From contig NZ_GG657757.1 of NCBI RefSeq assembly GCF_000158955.1, positions 6,041,980-6,081,544 on the forward strand: a stretch of DNA of 39,565 bases. The letters are read 5' to 3'. The notes below the pieces were generated by a model, which did no database searches, was not told where the DNA came from, and saw only the letters and a list, made by a program, of their open reading frames with translations. The position numbers and the translations under genes were made by a program. The stretch is from Streptomyces viridochromogenes DSM 40736. Its GTDB lineage: Bacteria > Actinomycetota > Actinomycetes > Streptomycetales > Streptomycetaceae. The number at the start of each line of letters is the position of its first letter. The first letter of the stretch is position 1. Shown one piece after another: positions 8,145-17,282 of this stretch.

Positions 8145-8173
8145 CGGAGATTCAGACTCCGTATGCCGGGCTG

Positions 8174-9109
8174 TTACCGGGACTGCTGGGCCGGGACCCC
8201 ACGGGAGATCGGCTCGTCCTCGGCCGGCGTACCGGCGGCGGCCACCGCGGCGCCCGTGAGCGTGGCGAGCATCTCGCGGACGTTCGTCAGCTGGGCGTTG
8301 ATGCTGTCGCGGCGGTTGGTGAGGGCCGCGAGCTCCCGCTCGGATTCCGAACGGATACGGTCGGCCTTGGCGTTGGCGTCGGCCACGATGTCCTCGGCCT
8401 GACGCTGGGCCGTCTCCACCGTCTGGCGGGCGCGGCGCTCGGCGTCCGTGCGCAGCTTCTCGGCCTCCAGGCGCAGCTGCTCGGCGCGGTGCTCGATCTC
8501 GGCGAGGCGCTTCTCGGCCTTGGCCTGACGGGAGGCCAGGTCGCGCTCGGACTGCTCCCGGCGCTTGGCGAGGTTCGTCTCGAAGTCGGCGGCGGCCTGC
8601 GCGGCCTTGGCGCGGGTCTCCTCGAAGAGGGCGTCCGCCTCCTCGCGCTTGGACTGCGCGTCCTTCTGCGCCTCGGAACGCAGCTGGGAGGCGTCACTCT
8701 TGGCCTTCTCGACGATCCGCAGACCCTCGTCCTCGGCCTTGGCCTTGCGCTCCGCCGAGTACGCCTCGGCGTCGTTGCGCACCTGCTGGGCCGCCGACTC
8801 GGCGAGCTCGCGGTGCTGCTCGGCCGCGCGCCGGGCCTCCTCGCGCAGGTCCTTCGCCTCTTCCTCGGCGAGGCGGAGAATCTTCTCCACACGCGCGCCG
8901 AGACCGGCGTACGACGGCTCGGCGTCGTTGACCTGGGCTTGGGCGTTCTGCGTCTCGAGGTGGAGCTCTTCGATGCGCTTTTCCAGAGCGGTGATGCGGG
9001 CGAGAGCGCTGTCACGGTCGGAGACGAGCTTGGAGATACGTTCGTCCACCTGAGCGCGGTCGTACCCACGCCGCACAAGCTCGAAGCCGTAGGGGGAAGT
9101 GTCGCTCAT
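8174..9109 (-). CDS. filP: Filament-forming coiled-coil protein FilP
   Basis: FilP self-assembles into cytoskeletal filaments that give hyphae rigidity and gather behind the growing tip, where it works with DivIVA and Scy. The protein has 311 residues, almost all predicted coiled coil rich in Ala, Glu, Arg and Gln. The N-terminus carries the characteristic YGFELVRRGYDRAQVDERI segment, which resembles the DivIVA membrane-targeting region, followed by a short first coiled coil and then a long rod. The C-terminal 15 or so residues are uncoiled. The gene lies 205 bases downstream of scy on the same strand, the arrangement known in Streptomyces. The gap between them holds no obvious terminator, so cotranscription is possible. 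Confidence 0.93.
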   Translation of the reverse strand: MSDTSPYGFELVRRGYDRAQVDERISKLVSDRDSALARITALEKRIEELHLETQNAQAQVNDAEPSYAGLGARVEKILRLAEEEAKDLREEARRAAEQHRELAESAAQQVRNDAEAYSAERKAKAEDEGLRIVEKAKSDASQLRSEAQKDAQSKREEADALFEETRAKAAQAAADFETNLAKRREQSERDLASRQAKAEKRLAEIEHRAEQLRLEAEKLRTDAERRARQTVETAQRQAEDIVADANAKADRIRSESERELAALTNRRDSINAQLTNVREMLATLTGAAVAAAGTPAEDEPISRGVPAQQSR

Positions 9110-9314
9110 GGGGTTCCTGTCGAAAGAGACCGGTGAGGTGATAGGTGGAATCCTAGGGGCCGAAACGGTGTGTCATCGAGCGGATGCGCGTTTGATCTGG
9201 AAAATGACACCCCTTTTGGGTGGCTCCCCGCAGGACGGCTTGCCAAAGACTCGGTCAACGGCCCCGGCAGACACCGGAATCACCCTCCAGTCTGGCCCGG
9301 ACCCCGGGCGGCTT

Positions 9315-12300
9315 CTAGCCTTCCGAGGACTTGCCACCCGAACGGGGTGCGCCGACCGTCGCGCCCGCCTTGACCCCGTTGTCCTTCGCCGGTGACGGGG
9401 CCTCGAAGGATTCCAACGCCTCCAGGACGTCCTGGACACGGGAGATCTCGGCGTTGATGTCCTCGCGACGGCGGACCAGGACCTCCAGCTCGCGCTTGCC
9501 CTCCTCGACCGTGCGCTTCGCCTCGCGGATCGCCTCGGCCTTGAGCTCCTCGGCCTCCCGGACCAGCGTGGACTTCTTCTGCTCGGCCTCCTTGAGCAGC
9601 CCCTCCGCCTTCTTCACCGCGGCGATACGGACCTTGCCCGCCTCGGAGTTGGCCTCCGAGACGATCTCCTTGGCCTTCGCCTGTGCCTTCGCGAGCTGCT
9701 CCTCGGCGGCCTTGACGAGCGCGTCGCAGCGGTCGCCCGCCGTCTTCATCGCCTCCGCCGACTCCCGGCGGGCCCGCTCGTGCAGCTCCTCGATCTCCCC
9801 GGTGATCCGGTCGCGCAGCTCCTCCGCGCGCTCCCTGATCTGCGTGGCGTCCCGGCGCGCGCCGACCAGCAGATCGTCCGCGTCCGTACGGGCCTTCTCC
9901 ACGAGCGAGTTGCCCTCGACGGTCGCCTCGGATACCAGCCGGTCGGCCTCCTTGCGGGCCGCGCCCACCATCGTGTCGGCCTGCGACTCGGCCTCCGCGG
10001 TGGTCTTGTGCGCCTGCTGCTGCGCCTCGGTGAGCAGCTTGTCGGCCTCCGCCGTGGTCTCCGTGATGAGCTTGTCGACCTGCTCGGCCGCCTCGGAGCG
10101 CCGCTTGTTGGCGTCCTTGCGGGCCTCGTCCAGCGTGCGGTCGGCCTCCTCGCGCGCCGACGTGACGAGCCGCTCCGCCTCCGCCTCCGCGTCGGCCTTG
10201 ACGCGGTCGGCCTCGCCGCGGACCCGCTCGGCGTGCTGCTGCGCCGAGCCGACCGTCTCGGCGGCCTCGGCCCGCAGCCGCTCCGCCTCGCCACGTGCCT
10301 CGCCGACCAGCTGTTCGGCCTTGGCGGCCGACTCGGCCCGCACCCGATCGGCCTTCGCGGCCGCCTCGGACCGGACGCGCTCGGCCTCGGAGAGGGCCTC
10401 GGTACGGACCCGCTCGGCCTCGGTGACCGTCTCCATCCGCAGCCGGTCGGTCTCCTGGACCGTCTCGGTGGTGAGACGCTCCGCCTCGCTGCGCGCCTCG
10501 GTGATGAGCGTGTCCGCCTGCGTCGCCGCGTCCGAACGGATGCGGTTGGCGTCCTCACGGGCGTCCGCCCGGGTGCGCGAAGCGCTCTGCTCGGCCTCGG
10601 CGATGGCGTCCGACGCCTCCGTACGCGCCCGCTGGGCGTGCTCGGCGACGTCCGCGCGGATCCGCTCCGCCTCCGTGATCGCCTCGGACATGGTCCGCTC
10701 GGCGAGCGTCTTGGCGGCCTCGGTCTCCTGGTGCGCCTCGCGCCGCAGCCGGGCGGCGTCCTCGCTCGCCCGTTCCCGCTCCGCGTAGGCGTCCGAACGG
10801 ACCCGGTCCGCCTCCTCCTGCGCCTCGCGCCGCGTACGGTCCGCCACGTGCTCGGCGGCGCTGCGCAGCCCGGCGATCTCCTCCTGGGCCTGCTCGTGCA
10901 GCCCGGCGACGGAGTCCCGGACCTGCTGGGCGTGCTGCTCGGCCGCGGACACCATCTCCGTGGCCCGCCGGTCGGCCTCCTCGACCAGCCGGACGGCCTC
11001 GGTCTGCGCCTCCTCCACGCGCTTGCGCGCCGAGGCCAGCAGCTCCTCGCTCTGCTCGCGGGCCCGCTCGCGCTCCTGGTCGGCCTCCTGCCGGGCGCTG
11101 CCGAGCAGTTCCTCGGCCTCACGCCGGCGCCGGTTGGCCTCCTCCTGGGCGGCGGCCAGCGTCTCGGACGCCTCCGTGGCCAGCCGCTCGGCGGCGGCCT
11201 GCGCCTCCGCGCGCACCCGGTCGGCGCTCTCCTGCGCGTCCGACTTCAGCCGTTCGGCCTCGTTCGCGGCCTCCGACCGCAGGCGGACGGCGACGGACTC
11301 GCCCTCGGCGCGCGCGGCGGACGCGTCGGAGGCGGCCTCGTCGCGCAGCCGCTGGGCCTCCGCCTCGGCCTGCTGCTGGAGCGTACGGATCCGCTCGGCG
11401 GCCTCCGACCGCAGCCGCTCGTTCTCCTCGGCGGCCTCGCGGCGGATCCGGGAGGCCTCCTCACGGGCCTCCGACAGCGCCTGCTCGGCCGCGGTGAGCC
11501 GGTCCTCCGCCTCCGTCTGGAGCCGCGTCAGCTCCTCGGCGGCCTCGGTGCGGCGGGCCTCTATGGCCCGCTCGGTCTCCTCGTGGAGCTCCAGCACCGC
11601 GCGCTCGGCGTCCGCCTTGAGGGACTCGGCCTGCTCGATGACCTCCTCGCGGTGCCGCTCGGCCTCCTGCCGGGTGCGCTGGAGGGTCTCCTCGGCCTGC
11701 CGGCGCAGGGTCGTCGCCCGCTCGATGGCCTCCGTACGGACCTTCTCGCTGTCCGTCTGGGCCGTCGTCCGCAGCTCGTCCGCGTCCGCCTTCGCCTTGG
11801 CGAGCAGCTCCTCGGCGGAGCGCGCCGCCTCCTCGATCTGCGCCACGGCCTCCCTGCGGGCCTCGGCGCGGATCCTCTCGCCCTCCTCGACCGCGTCCGC
11901 CCGCAGCTGCTCGGCCTCTCCGCGCAGCCGGCGGGCCTCCTCCTGGAGCTCGACGGTCTTGGCGCGGTACTCCTTGGTGTCGTCCTTCGCCGCGCCCTTG
12001 AGCTCCTCGGCGATGTCGTGCGCCTCGGCGCGCAGGCGGTCCGCCTCGGCCTCGGCCTCCCGGCGGATCCGCTCGGCCTCCTCGGCCGCGGCCTTGGTGG
12101 TCTTCTTGGCGTCCTCCGACGCCTTGGTGAGGACCTCCTCGGCGGTCCGGGCCGCCTTGGACAGCTGGGTCGCGGTCTCCTCGGCGGTGAGCGTACGGGC
12201 CTTCTCGGCGGCCTCCGCGACGATCTTCTCCGCCTCGGCGCGGGCGTCCGCGACCAGCTGCTCGGCCTCGGTCTTGGTGTTCTCGGCCTCCTTCGTGGCC

Positions 12301-13262
12301 TCCTCGACCAGCCGGGCGACCTGCTCCTTGGCCGTGCGCGTGCGCGTCTCGTTCGCGGACTCGGCGCTCGCCAGGGCCTTGGCGGCGGCCTCCTTGGCCT
12401 CCGTGACCAGCTTGTCCGCCTCGGACTGCGCCTTGCGGAGCGCCTCCTCGGCCTCGGCCATCCGCTGCTCGGCGGCCTTGCTCAGCTCCTGGGCCTCGCG
12501 GCGCGTGGACTCCGACTCGCTGGCCGTCGACGTGCGCAGCTGCTCGGCGTGGTCCGTGGCCTCCTGCGCCTGCGTGGAGGCGGCGTTCAGCAGCCGCTCG
12601 GCGTCCGTGCGGGCACGCCGCAGGATCTGCTCGGCCTCGGCACGGGCCTCCTCGGCCGCGCTGGTCAGCCGCTGCCGGGCCTCGTTGGCCAGCCGCTCGG
12701 CCTCCGCGCGGGCGGTGGCCAGGGACTGCTCGGCCTCGGCCCGGGACTCCTCCAGCAGCCGGCGGGCCTGCTGCTCGGTGCGGGCCCGCAACTGCTCCGC
12801 CCACGCCACGTTCTCGTTGACGTGCGACTCGACCGTCTGGCGGCGCTCGGACAGCTCCTGGTCCAGCTGCTGGCGCCGGGTCACCGCCTCCTGGTGCAGC
12901 TCGGCCTGGAGCCGGGCCGCCTGCTCGGCGTGCTCCTGGAGGATCCGCTGGGTCTGGGCCCGGGCCTCGCTCAGCTCGCGGTCGGCGTCCGCGCGGATCT
13001 GGTCGGCCTGCACCTGCGCGTTGCGCAGCAACTGCTCGGCCTGCCAGCCGACGTCGCCCCCCTCGAAGGAGGGCCGGGACATGATGGTGCGCCGCGCCTC
13101 GTGCAACTTGGCGCGCAGCACCTCGACCTGGTAGCCGAGGTCCTCGGCGTGCTGGATCGCCTTTTCCCGTTCGGTCTTCAGCCGCTTCATCTCGGCTTCG
13201 AACCGAGAGAGGTGGTCGACGTCAGCCGCCGGCTCTCGCTCCTGGCTCTCGTAGCCCCGCAC
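9315..13262 (-). CDS. scy: Polarity scaffold protein Scy, giant coiled coil
   Basis: Scy is the large scaffold of the hyphal tip polarisome that recruits DivIVA and FilP and sets the number of tips. The protein is about 1315 residues and nearly all coiled coil, with repeated Ala-Glu-Ala-Glu-Arg/Lys units in a long-period pattern; the published coelicolor protein is of similar length. The N-terminus RGYESQEREPAADVDHLSRF is the conserved start. I take the GTG at 13262 as the start because it matches that N-terminus and has GGGA 8 bases upstream; an in-frame ATG at 13316 would add 18 residues. A short non-coiled tail ends the protein. Repetition at the DNA level leaves very long stop-free frames on the opposite strand, which are not genes. 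Confidence 0.9.
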   Translation of the reverse strand: MRGYESQEREPAADVDHLSRFEAEMKRLKTEREKAIQHAEDLGYQVEVLRAKLHEARRTIMSRPSFEGGDVGWQAEQLLRNAQVQADQIRADADRELSEARAQTQRILQEHAEQAARLQAELHQEAVTRRQQLDQELSERRQTVESHVNENVAWAEQLRARTEQQARRLLEESRAEAEQSLATARAEAERLANEARQRLTSAAEEARAEAEQILRRARTDAERLLNAASTQAQEATDHAEQLRTSTASESESTRREAQELSKAAEQRMAEAEEALRKAQSEADKLVTEAKEAAAKALASAESANETRTRTAKEQVARLVEEATKEAENTKTEAEQLVADARAEAEKIVAEAAEKARTLTAEETATQLSKAARTAEEVLTKASEDAKKTTKAAAEEAERIRREAEAEADRLRAEAHDIAEELKGAAKDDTKEYRAKTVELQEEARRLRGEAEQLRADAVEEGERIRAEARREAVAQIEEAARSAEELLAKAKADADELRTTAQTDSEKVRTEAIERATTLRRQAEETLQRTRQEAERHREEVIEQAESLKADAERAVLELHEETERAIEARRTEAAEELTRLQTEAEDRLTAAEQALSEAREEASRIRREAAEENERLRSEAAERIRTLQQQAEAEAQRLRDEAASDASAARAEGESVAVRLRSEAANEAERLKSDAQESADRVRAEAQAAAERLATEASETLAAAQEEANRRRREAEELLGSARQEADQERERAREQSEELLASARKRVEEAQTEAVRLVEEADRRATEMVSAAEQHAQQVRDSVAGLHEQAQEEIAGLRSAAEHVADRTRREAQEEADRVRSDAYAERERASEDAARLRREAHQETEAAKTLAERTMSEAITEAERIRADVAEHAQRARTEASDAIAEAEQSASRTRADAREDANRIRSDAATQADTLITEARSEAERLTTETVQETDRLRMETVTEAERVRTEALSEAERVRSEAAAKADRVRAESAAKAEQLVGEARGEAERLRAEAAETVGSAQQHAERVRGEADRVKADAEAEAERLVTSAREEADRTLDEARKDANKRRSEAAEQVDKLITETTAEADKLLTEAQQQAHKTTAEAESQADTMVGAARKEADRLVSEATVEGNSLVEKARTDADDLLVGARRDATQIRERAEELRDRITGEIEELHERARRESAEAMKTAGDRCDALVKAAEEQLAKAQAKAKEIVSEANSEAGKVRIAAVKKAEGLLKEAEQKKSTLVREAEELKAEAIREAKRTVEEGKRELEVLVRRREDINAEISRVQDVLEALESFEAPSPAKDNGVKAGATVGAPRSGGKSSEG

Positions 13263-13411
13263 TGCGCGGTCCCATCCGTCCCCTGGTCGCAACTCTCTCC
13301 AACGAGCTCCGTCCATCCACCGAACGGGGCCCCCGGGGAATGGTGTCAGATCATCGGCGGAGCACGGGCTGCTGCCCCGACGCTCGTCCCCCGAAACCCG
13401 GAACCCCGGTA

Positions 13412-13434
13412 GTCCTGCCGTCGCACGGCGGGAC
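13412..13434 (-). terminator. Hairpin downstream of mce
   Basis: Arms GTCCTGCCGT (13412-13421) and ACGGCGGGAC (13425-13434), one G-U pair, 3-base loop. It lies about 60 bases past the mce stop and about 150 bases before the scy start on the minus strand, so it probably separates mce from scy. Confidence 0.55.
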
Positions 13435-13495
13435 CGCGGTCACCCTGGACTGAGCGGCGACCGGACCCAACCCTACCGGCCCTTATGTACGAGGG

Positions 13496-13936
13496 TCAGT
13501 GCTCAGGTGACTCAACAGGTGCCGAAGTGACCAGTTCTGTCAGTACGCCATGACAGTCCTTGGGGTGCAGGAAGGTGATCCGTGACCCCATGGAACCGCG
13601 TCGGGGCTCTTCGTACAGCACGCGTACGCCCTTGTCCTTGATGTCCGCGGCCTCCGAGTCGACGTCCGCCGTACCGAAAGCGATGTGGTGGACGCCCTCC
13701 CCGTTCTTCGCGAGCCACTTCGCGACGGTGGAGTCCTCGCGGGTCGGCTCCAGAAGCTGCAGGTAGGAGGCCCCGCCGTCGGACGTTTCGTTGATCTTGA
13801 GCATGGCCTCGCGCACGCCCTGCTCCTCGTTGACCTCGGAGTGGAACACCTCGAAGCCGTAGGTGGCACGGTAGAACTCGACAGTCTTGTCGAGGTCGAA
13901 ACAGGCGATCCCGATGTGGTCGATTCGCGTCAGCAT
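13496..13936 (-). CDS. mce: Methylmalonyl-CoA epimerase
   Basis: It interconverts the (2R) and (2S) forms of methylmalonyl-CoA, linking propionyl-CoA carboxylase with methylmalonyl-CoA mutase and supplying polyketide extender units. The protein has 146 residues, the family length, and is a single vicinal-oxygen-chelate unit with two beta-alpha-beta-beta-beta repeats. The metal ligands are visible as His7 (IDHIG), Gln60 (YLQLLEP), His84 (HHIAF) and Glu134 (LTELV); Glu48 is the likely second acid. The ATG at 13936 gives the canonical MLTRIDHIGIAC start. It is divergent from the thiolase gene at 14085 across a 148-base spacer, and icmA and meaB of the same metabolic area are in this window. Confidence 0.92.
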   Translation of the reverse strand: MLTRIDHIGIACFDLDKTVEFYRATYGFEVFHSEVNEEQGVREAMLKINETSDGGASYLQLLEPTREDSTVAKWLAKNGEGVHHIAFGTADVDSEAADIKDKGVRVLYEEPRRGSMGSRITFLHPKDCHGVLTELVTSAPVESPEH

Positions 13937-14084
13937 GAATTCAGTGCAGCGCCCCGGAGGTGGTTACGCAACGTGCGCGCGATCACACCGACAGCCGGAT
14001 GACGGCACGGAGTGCCACTCAGTACATTCGAAGTAAACCCTCGTTCACTCCTCGGCAGTGCAGCCGGTAAGGGGATCGCAGCTC

Positions 14085-15287
14085 ATGTCTGGATCGAACA
14101 GCACGACATCGGTGATCGTCGCGGGCGCGCGTACGCCCATGGGGCGGTTGCTCGGATCGCTGAAGTCCTTCTCCGGAGCCGACCTCGGCGGCTTCGCGAT
14201 CAAGGCCGCCCTCGACCGTGCGGGAATCGGTGGCGACCAGGTGCAGTACGTGATCATGGGGCAGGTGCTCCAGGCCGGGGCGGGGCAGATCCCGGCGCGC
14301 CAGGCCGCGGTCAAGGCCGGCATCCCGATGAACGTGCCGGCGCTGACCATCAACAAGGTGTGTCTGTCGGGCCTGGACGCGATCGCGCTCGCGGACCAGC
14401 TCATCCGTGCGGGTGAGTTCGACGTGGTCGTCGCCGGCGGCCAGGAGTCCATGACCAACGCCCCGCACCTGCTGCCCAAGTCCCGTGAGGGCTTCAAGTA
14501 CGGCGCGGTCGAGATGCTCGACGCCATGGCCTACGACGGCCTGACCGACTCCTTCGACGGCGTCGCCATGGGCGAGTCCACGGAGCGGCACAACACCCGG
14601 CTGGGGATCGCCCGGCCCGAGCAGGACGAGATCGCCGCGTTGTCGCACCAGCGTGCGGCCGCCGCGCAGAAGAACGGCCTGTTCGAGGCCGAGATCACGC
14701 CGGTGGAGATCCCGCAGCGCAAGGGTGACCCGGTGCTGTTCAGCAAGGACGAGGGCATCCGGGGCGACACGACCGCGGAGTCGCTCGGCAAGCTGCGTCC
14801 GGCGTTCGCCAAGGACGGCACGATCACGGCCGGTTCGTCCTCGCAGATCTCCGACGGTGCCGCCGCCGTCGTGGTGATGAGCAAGGCCAAGGCGCAGGAG
14901 CTCGGCCTGGAGTGGATCGCCGAGATCGGGGCGCACGGGAACGTGGCCGGGCCGGACAACTCGCTCCAGTCCCAGCCGTCCAACGCGATCCAGCACGCGC
15001 TGAAGAAGGAGGGGCTGGGCGTCGAGGATCTCGACCTCATCGAGATCAACGAGGCGTTCGCGGCGGTCGCCGTGCAGTCGATGAAGGACCTCGGGGTGTC
15101 CACCGAAAAGGTGAATGTCAACGGTGGCGCCATCGCGCTGGGTCACCCGATCGGGATGTCCGGCGCGCGACTCGTGCTGCATCTCGCGCTGGAGCTGAAG
15201 CGGCGCGGTGGTGGTGTGGGCGCTGCCGCGCTGTGCGGTGGTGGTGGTCAGGGTGACGCTCTGATCGTGCGGGTACCGAAGGCCTAG
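14085..15287 (+). CDS. Acetyl-CoA acetyltransferase (thiolase II)
   Basis: It condenses two acetyl-CoA to acetoacetyl-CoA or does the reverse cleavage. The protein has 400 residues. The nucleophile is Cys93 in NKVCLSG; the other signatures are NEAFAAVA, GHPIGMSGAR and the C-terminal ALCGGGGQGDA with the second catalytic Cys. I chose the ATG at 14085 (MSGSNSTTSVIVAGARTP) because AAGGGGA lies about 9 bases upstream; an in-frame ATG at 14058 adds nine residues. It is 44 bases upstream of meaB in the same direction, so the two are likely an operon. In Streptomyces such a thiolase can serve both short-chain fatty-acid breakdown and supply of C4 units. Confidence 0.9.
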   Translation: MSGSNSTTSVIVAGARTPMGRLLGSLKSFSGADLGGFAIKAALDRAGIGGDQVQYVIMGQVLQAGAGQIPARQAAVKAGIPMNVPALTINKVCLSGLDAIALADQLIRAGEFDVVVAGGQESMTNAPHLLPKSREGFKYGAVEMLDAMAYDGLTDSFDGVAMGESTERHNTRLGIARPEQDEIAALSHQRAAAAQKNGLFEAEITPVEIPQRKGDPVLFSKDEGIRGDTTAESLGKLRPAFAKDGTITAGSSSQISDGAAAVVVMSKAKAQELGLEWIAEIGAHGNVAGPDNSLQSQPSNAIQHALKKEGLGVEDLDLIEINEAFAAVAVQSMKDLGVSTEKVNVNGGAIALGHPIGMSGARLVLHLALELKRRGGGVGAAALCGGGGQGDALIVRVPKA

Positions 15288-15331
15288 GACCGGTCTTCGG
15301 ACCTGCCCCTTGAGATGAGAACGGAGCTGTG

Positions 15332-16288
15332 ATGCAGGACGTCTCCACGCTGGTCGCCCAGGCCAGGGAGGGCCGGCCGCGGGCCGTGGCCCGGTTGATC
15401 TCCCTGGTGGAGGGGGCGTCCCCGCAGCTGCGGGAGGTCATGGCGGCACTCGCGCCGCTCACGGGCGGGGCGTACGTGGTGGGTCTGACCGGGTCGCCGG
15501 GGGTCGGCAAGTCCACGTCGACCTCGGCGCTGGTGACGGCCTATCGCAAGCAGGGCAAGCGGGTCGGCGTGCTGGCCGTCGACCCGTCGTCCCCGTTCTC
15601 CGGGGGTGCGCTGCTCGGTGACCGGGTGCGGATGTCGGAGCACGCGTCGGACCCCGGGGTGTACATCCGGTCCATGGCGACCCGGGGGCATCTGGGAGGC
15701 CTTGCGTGGGCCGCGCCCCAGGCCATCCGGGTGCTGGACGCGGCGGGGTGCGACGTGATCCTCGTCGAGACGGTGGGTGTGGGACAGTCCGAGGTGGAGA
15801 TCGCCTCGCAGGCGGACACGTCCGTGGTGCTGCTCGCGCCGGGGATGGGGGACGGGATCCAGGCGGCCAAGGCCGGGATCCTGGAGATCGGCGATGTGTA
15901 CGTCGTGAACAAGGCGGACCGGGACGGGGCCGATGCGACGGCCCGCGAGCTGAACCACATGCTGGGGCTGGGGGAGGCCCGGGGGCCGGGGGACTGGCGA
16001 CCGCCCATCGTCAAGACGGTCGCCGCGCGGGGGGAGGGTGTGGACGAGGTCGTCGAGGCCCTGGAGAAGCACCGGGCGTGGATGGAGGAGCGGGGGGTGC
16101 TCGCGGAGCGGCGTGCCGCGCGTGCGGCGCGGGAGGTCGAGACGATCGCGGTGACGGCGCTGCGGGAGCGGATCGGGGACCTGCACGGGGATCGTCGCCT
16201 CGGGGCGCTGGCGGAGCGGATCGTGGGCGGGGAGCTGGATCCTTATCGGGCGGCTGACGAGTTGGTCGCGGGGTTGACGGAGGGCTGA
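15332..16288 (+). CDS. meaB: MeaB-type G-protein chaperone of cobalamin-dependent mutases
   Basis: MeaB (ArgK family) is a GTPase that loads and protects the B12 cofactor of methylmalonyl-CoA or isobutyryl-CoA mutase. The protein has 318 residues. The P-loop is GSPGVGKST (residues 54-62), followed by LAVDPSSPFSGGALLGDR (base-II and switch region), VETVGVGQSE (G3) and NKADRDG (G4, guanine specificity). I chose the ATG at 15332, five bases from CGGAG, rather than the immediately preceding GTG. Its partner mutase gene is not adjacent: icmA lies about 18 kb downstream in this window, beyond the pigment cluster. Confidence 0.9.
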   Translation: MQDVSTLVAQAREGRPRAVARLISLVEGASPQLREVMAALAPLTGGAYVVGLTGSPGVGKSTSTSALVTAYRKQGKRVGVLAVDPSSPFSGGALLGDRVRMSEHASDPGVYIRSMATRGHLGGLAWAAPQAIRVLDAAGCDVILVETVGVGQSEVEIASQADTSVVLLAPGMGDGIQAAKAGILEIGDVYVVNKADRDGADATARELNHMLGLGEARGPGDWRPPIVKTVAARGEGVDEVVEALEKHRAWMEERGVLAERRAARAAREVETIAVTALRERIGDLHGDRRLGALAERIVGGELDPYRAADELVAGLTEG

Positions 16289-16321
16289 GCGAGCGGCGGG
16301 CCTTTGGCGGGCCTGTGGGTC

Positions 16322-16433
16322 GGGGCCGCGCCGGGGGGTGTCCGTCCTCGGAACGGCGCGACCAGGTCACCTGCCGACTGACTGGCGTCACACGCGCCGC
16401 CCGCTGCGGGCGGACACCCCCCGACACGGCCCC
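16322..16433. repeat. 112-bp element with 20-bp interrupted terminal inverted repeats
   Basis: The left arm is GGGGCCG, then three bases, then CGGGGGGTGTCCG (16322-16344). The right arm is the exact complement of both parts with three other bases between them (16411-16433). The loop of about 66 bases contains GGCGCGACCAGGTCACCTGC. It begins 34 bases after the meaB stop, has no coding potential, and could be a small non-autonomous mobile element, a dispersed repeat or a very large terminator. From memory, very similar sequences occur between genes in other Streptomyces genomes. Confidence 0.6.
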
Positions 16434-16438
16434 TTGCG

Positions 16439-16546
16439 TGGCGCCCTAGCTGCGGGCAGTCGTGCCGCTGGGGCGATGGGGGTCCCCCCTGCTCGAGCGA
16501 AGCCGAGAGCTTGGGGGAGGGTGGGCGCGGCGGCACCTCGTGGCGC
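16439..16546. repeat. Streptomyces-type interspersed palindromic repeat
   Basis: The core near 16480-16520 contains GGTCCCCCCTGCTCGAGCGA, then AGCCGAGAGCTTGGGGGA, which fold back on each other. Outer arms GTGCCGC (16462-16468) and GCGGCAC (16530-16536) extend the stem, and TGGCGCC occurs at both ends. I recognise the CTCGAGCGAAGCCGAGAG core as a sequence repeated between genes in many Streptomyces genomes. Its function is not known to me. Confidence 0.65.
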
Positions 16547-16555
16547 CGAGTGCCG

Positions 16556-16591
16556 CATCGCCCCGGCGTCAGCATGGACGCCGGGGCGATG
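16556..16591 (-). terminator. Terminator downstream of the PepSY gene
   Basis: A perfect 15-bp stem (CATCGCCCCGGCGTC at 16556-16570, complement at 16577-16591) with a 6-base loop, 18 bases past the stop codon of the minus-strand gene at 16610. With the two repeats to its left it fills the 320-base gap after meaB; I see no gene there. Confidence 0.8.
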
Positions 16592-16609
16592 GAAAATGAC
16601 AGTTGCTGA

Positions 16610-17236
16610 TCAGTCCTGGTCGTCGGACACGTCAGCTGTGACCTTGCCCGAGTCGAGGTCGATCTTCCAGTCCTGCTCGGCCCCGCCGGACTTGCGCGTC
16701 TCGGCCTCCCAGGACTTGTCCTTGCCGTCCTCGTCCAGGTCGACGGACGTCACGACGCCCTTGCCGGCAGCAGCCTTCGCGGCCTCCTCGGCCGTCACGG
16801 AAGCGCCCTTCAGGGCTGCCCGCACCTGCGCCGTGTCGTCCTCGTCGTCGGTGTGCGTACCGAGGACCTTGCCGCTGGACGGGTCGACGCTCACGCTGTG
16901 CCAGGTGTCGTCGCCGGACAGGACGTCGACCTTCCAGATCACCTTGTCGCTGTCGTCCTCGTCGTCCAGCTCGGCGGAGACGACCGTGCCGGGGGTGTGC
17001 TTCAGCGCGGAGGAGATCGCCTCGGGCGCCGTGAGGTGGGCGGAAGACACCTTCGCGGTGTCGTCGTCCCGGTCGTCCGCGCCGTCGTCGTCCCGGCCGT
17101 CGTCGTCCGACAGTCGAGTGTTCGCCGCCTGCCGCGCCGAGCCCCCGTCGTCTCCCGTGGTCGCGAGGGCCGTGGCCGTACCGCCTCCGATCAGAGCGGC
17201 GGCGGTCACAGCGGCGATCACGATGTTGCGCTTCAT
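16610..17236 (-). CDS. Secreted PepSY-domain protein, very acidic
   Basis: A 208-residue protein with an N-terminal signal peptide (MKRNIVIAAVTAAALIGGG, cleavage likely after ALA near residue 25), an Asp-rich linker (about residues 44-60) and two PepSY-like units at about 70-125 and 145-205. PepSY domains are extracytoplasmic and often act as inhibitors or sensors next to proteases or histidine kinases. It has an excellent ribosome binding site (GGGAGGA). It is divergent from a response regulator/kinase pair across a 116-base spacer that holds a repeated regulator-type box, so it is probably both a target and an accessory sensor of that system. It might instead bind cations through its Asp clusters. 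Confidence 0.85.
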   Translation of the reverse strand: MKRNIVIAAVTAAALIGGGTATALATTGDDGGSARQAANTRLSDDDGRDDDGADDRDDDTAKVSSAHLTAPEAISSALKHTPGTVVSAELDDEDDSDKVIWKVDVLSGDDTWHSVSVDPSSGKVLGTHTDDEDDTAQVRAALKGASVTAEEAAKAAAGKGVVTSVDLDEDGKDKSWEAETRKSGGAEQDWKIDLDSGKVTADVSDDQD

Positions 17237-17282
17237 GCGGATTCCTCCCGAGTCGTTTCGTTTTCGACGCCTTCAAATCTGG

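Noticed and set aside
9780..13412. Plus-strand open frames of 1210 and 724 residues opposite scy
   Set aside because: They are the complement of the highly repetitive Ala/Glu coiled-coil codons of scy. They are Leu/Gly/Arg or Ser/Arg-rich with no domain and no ribosome binding site.
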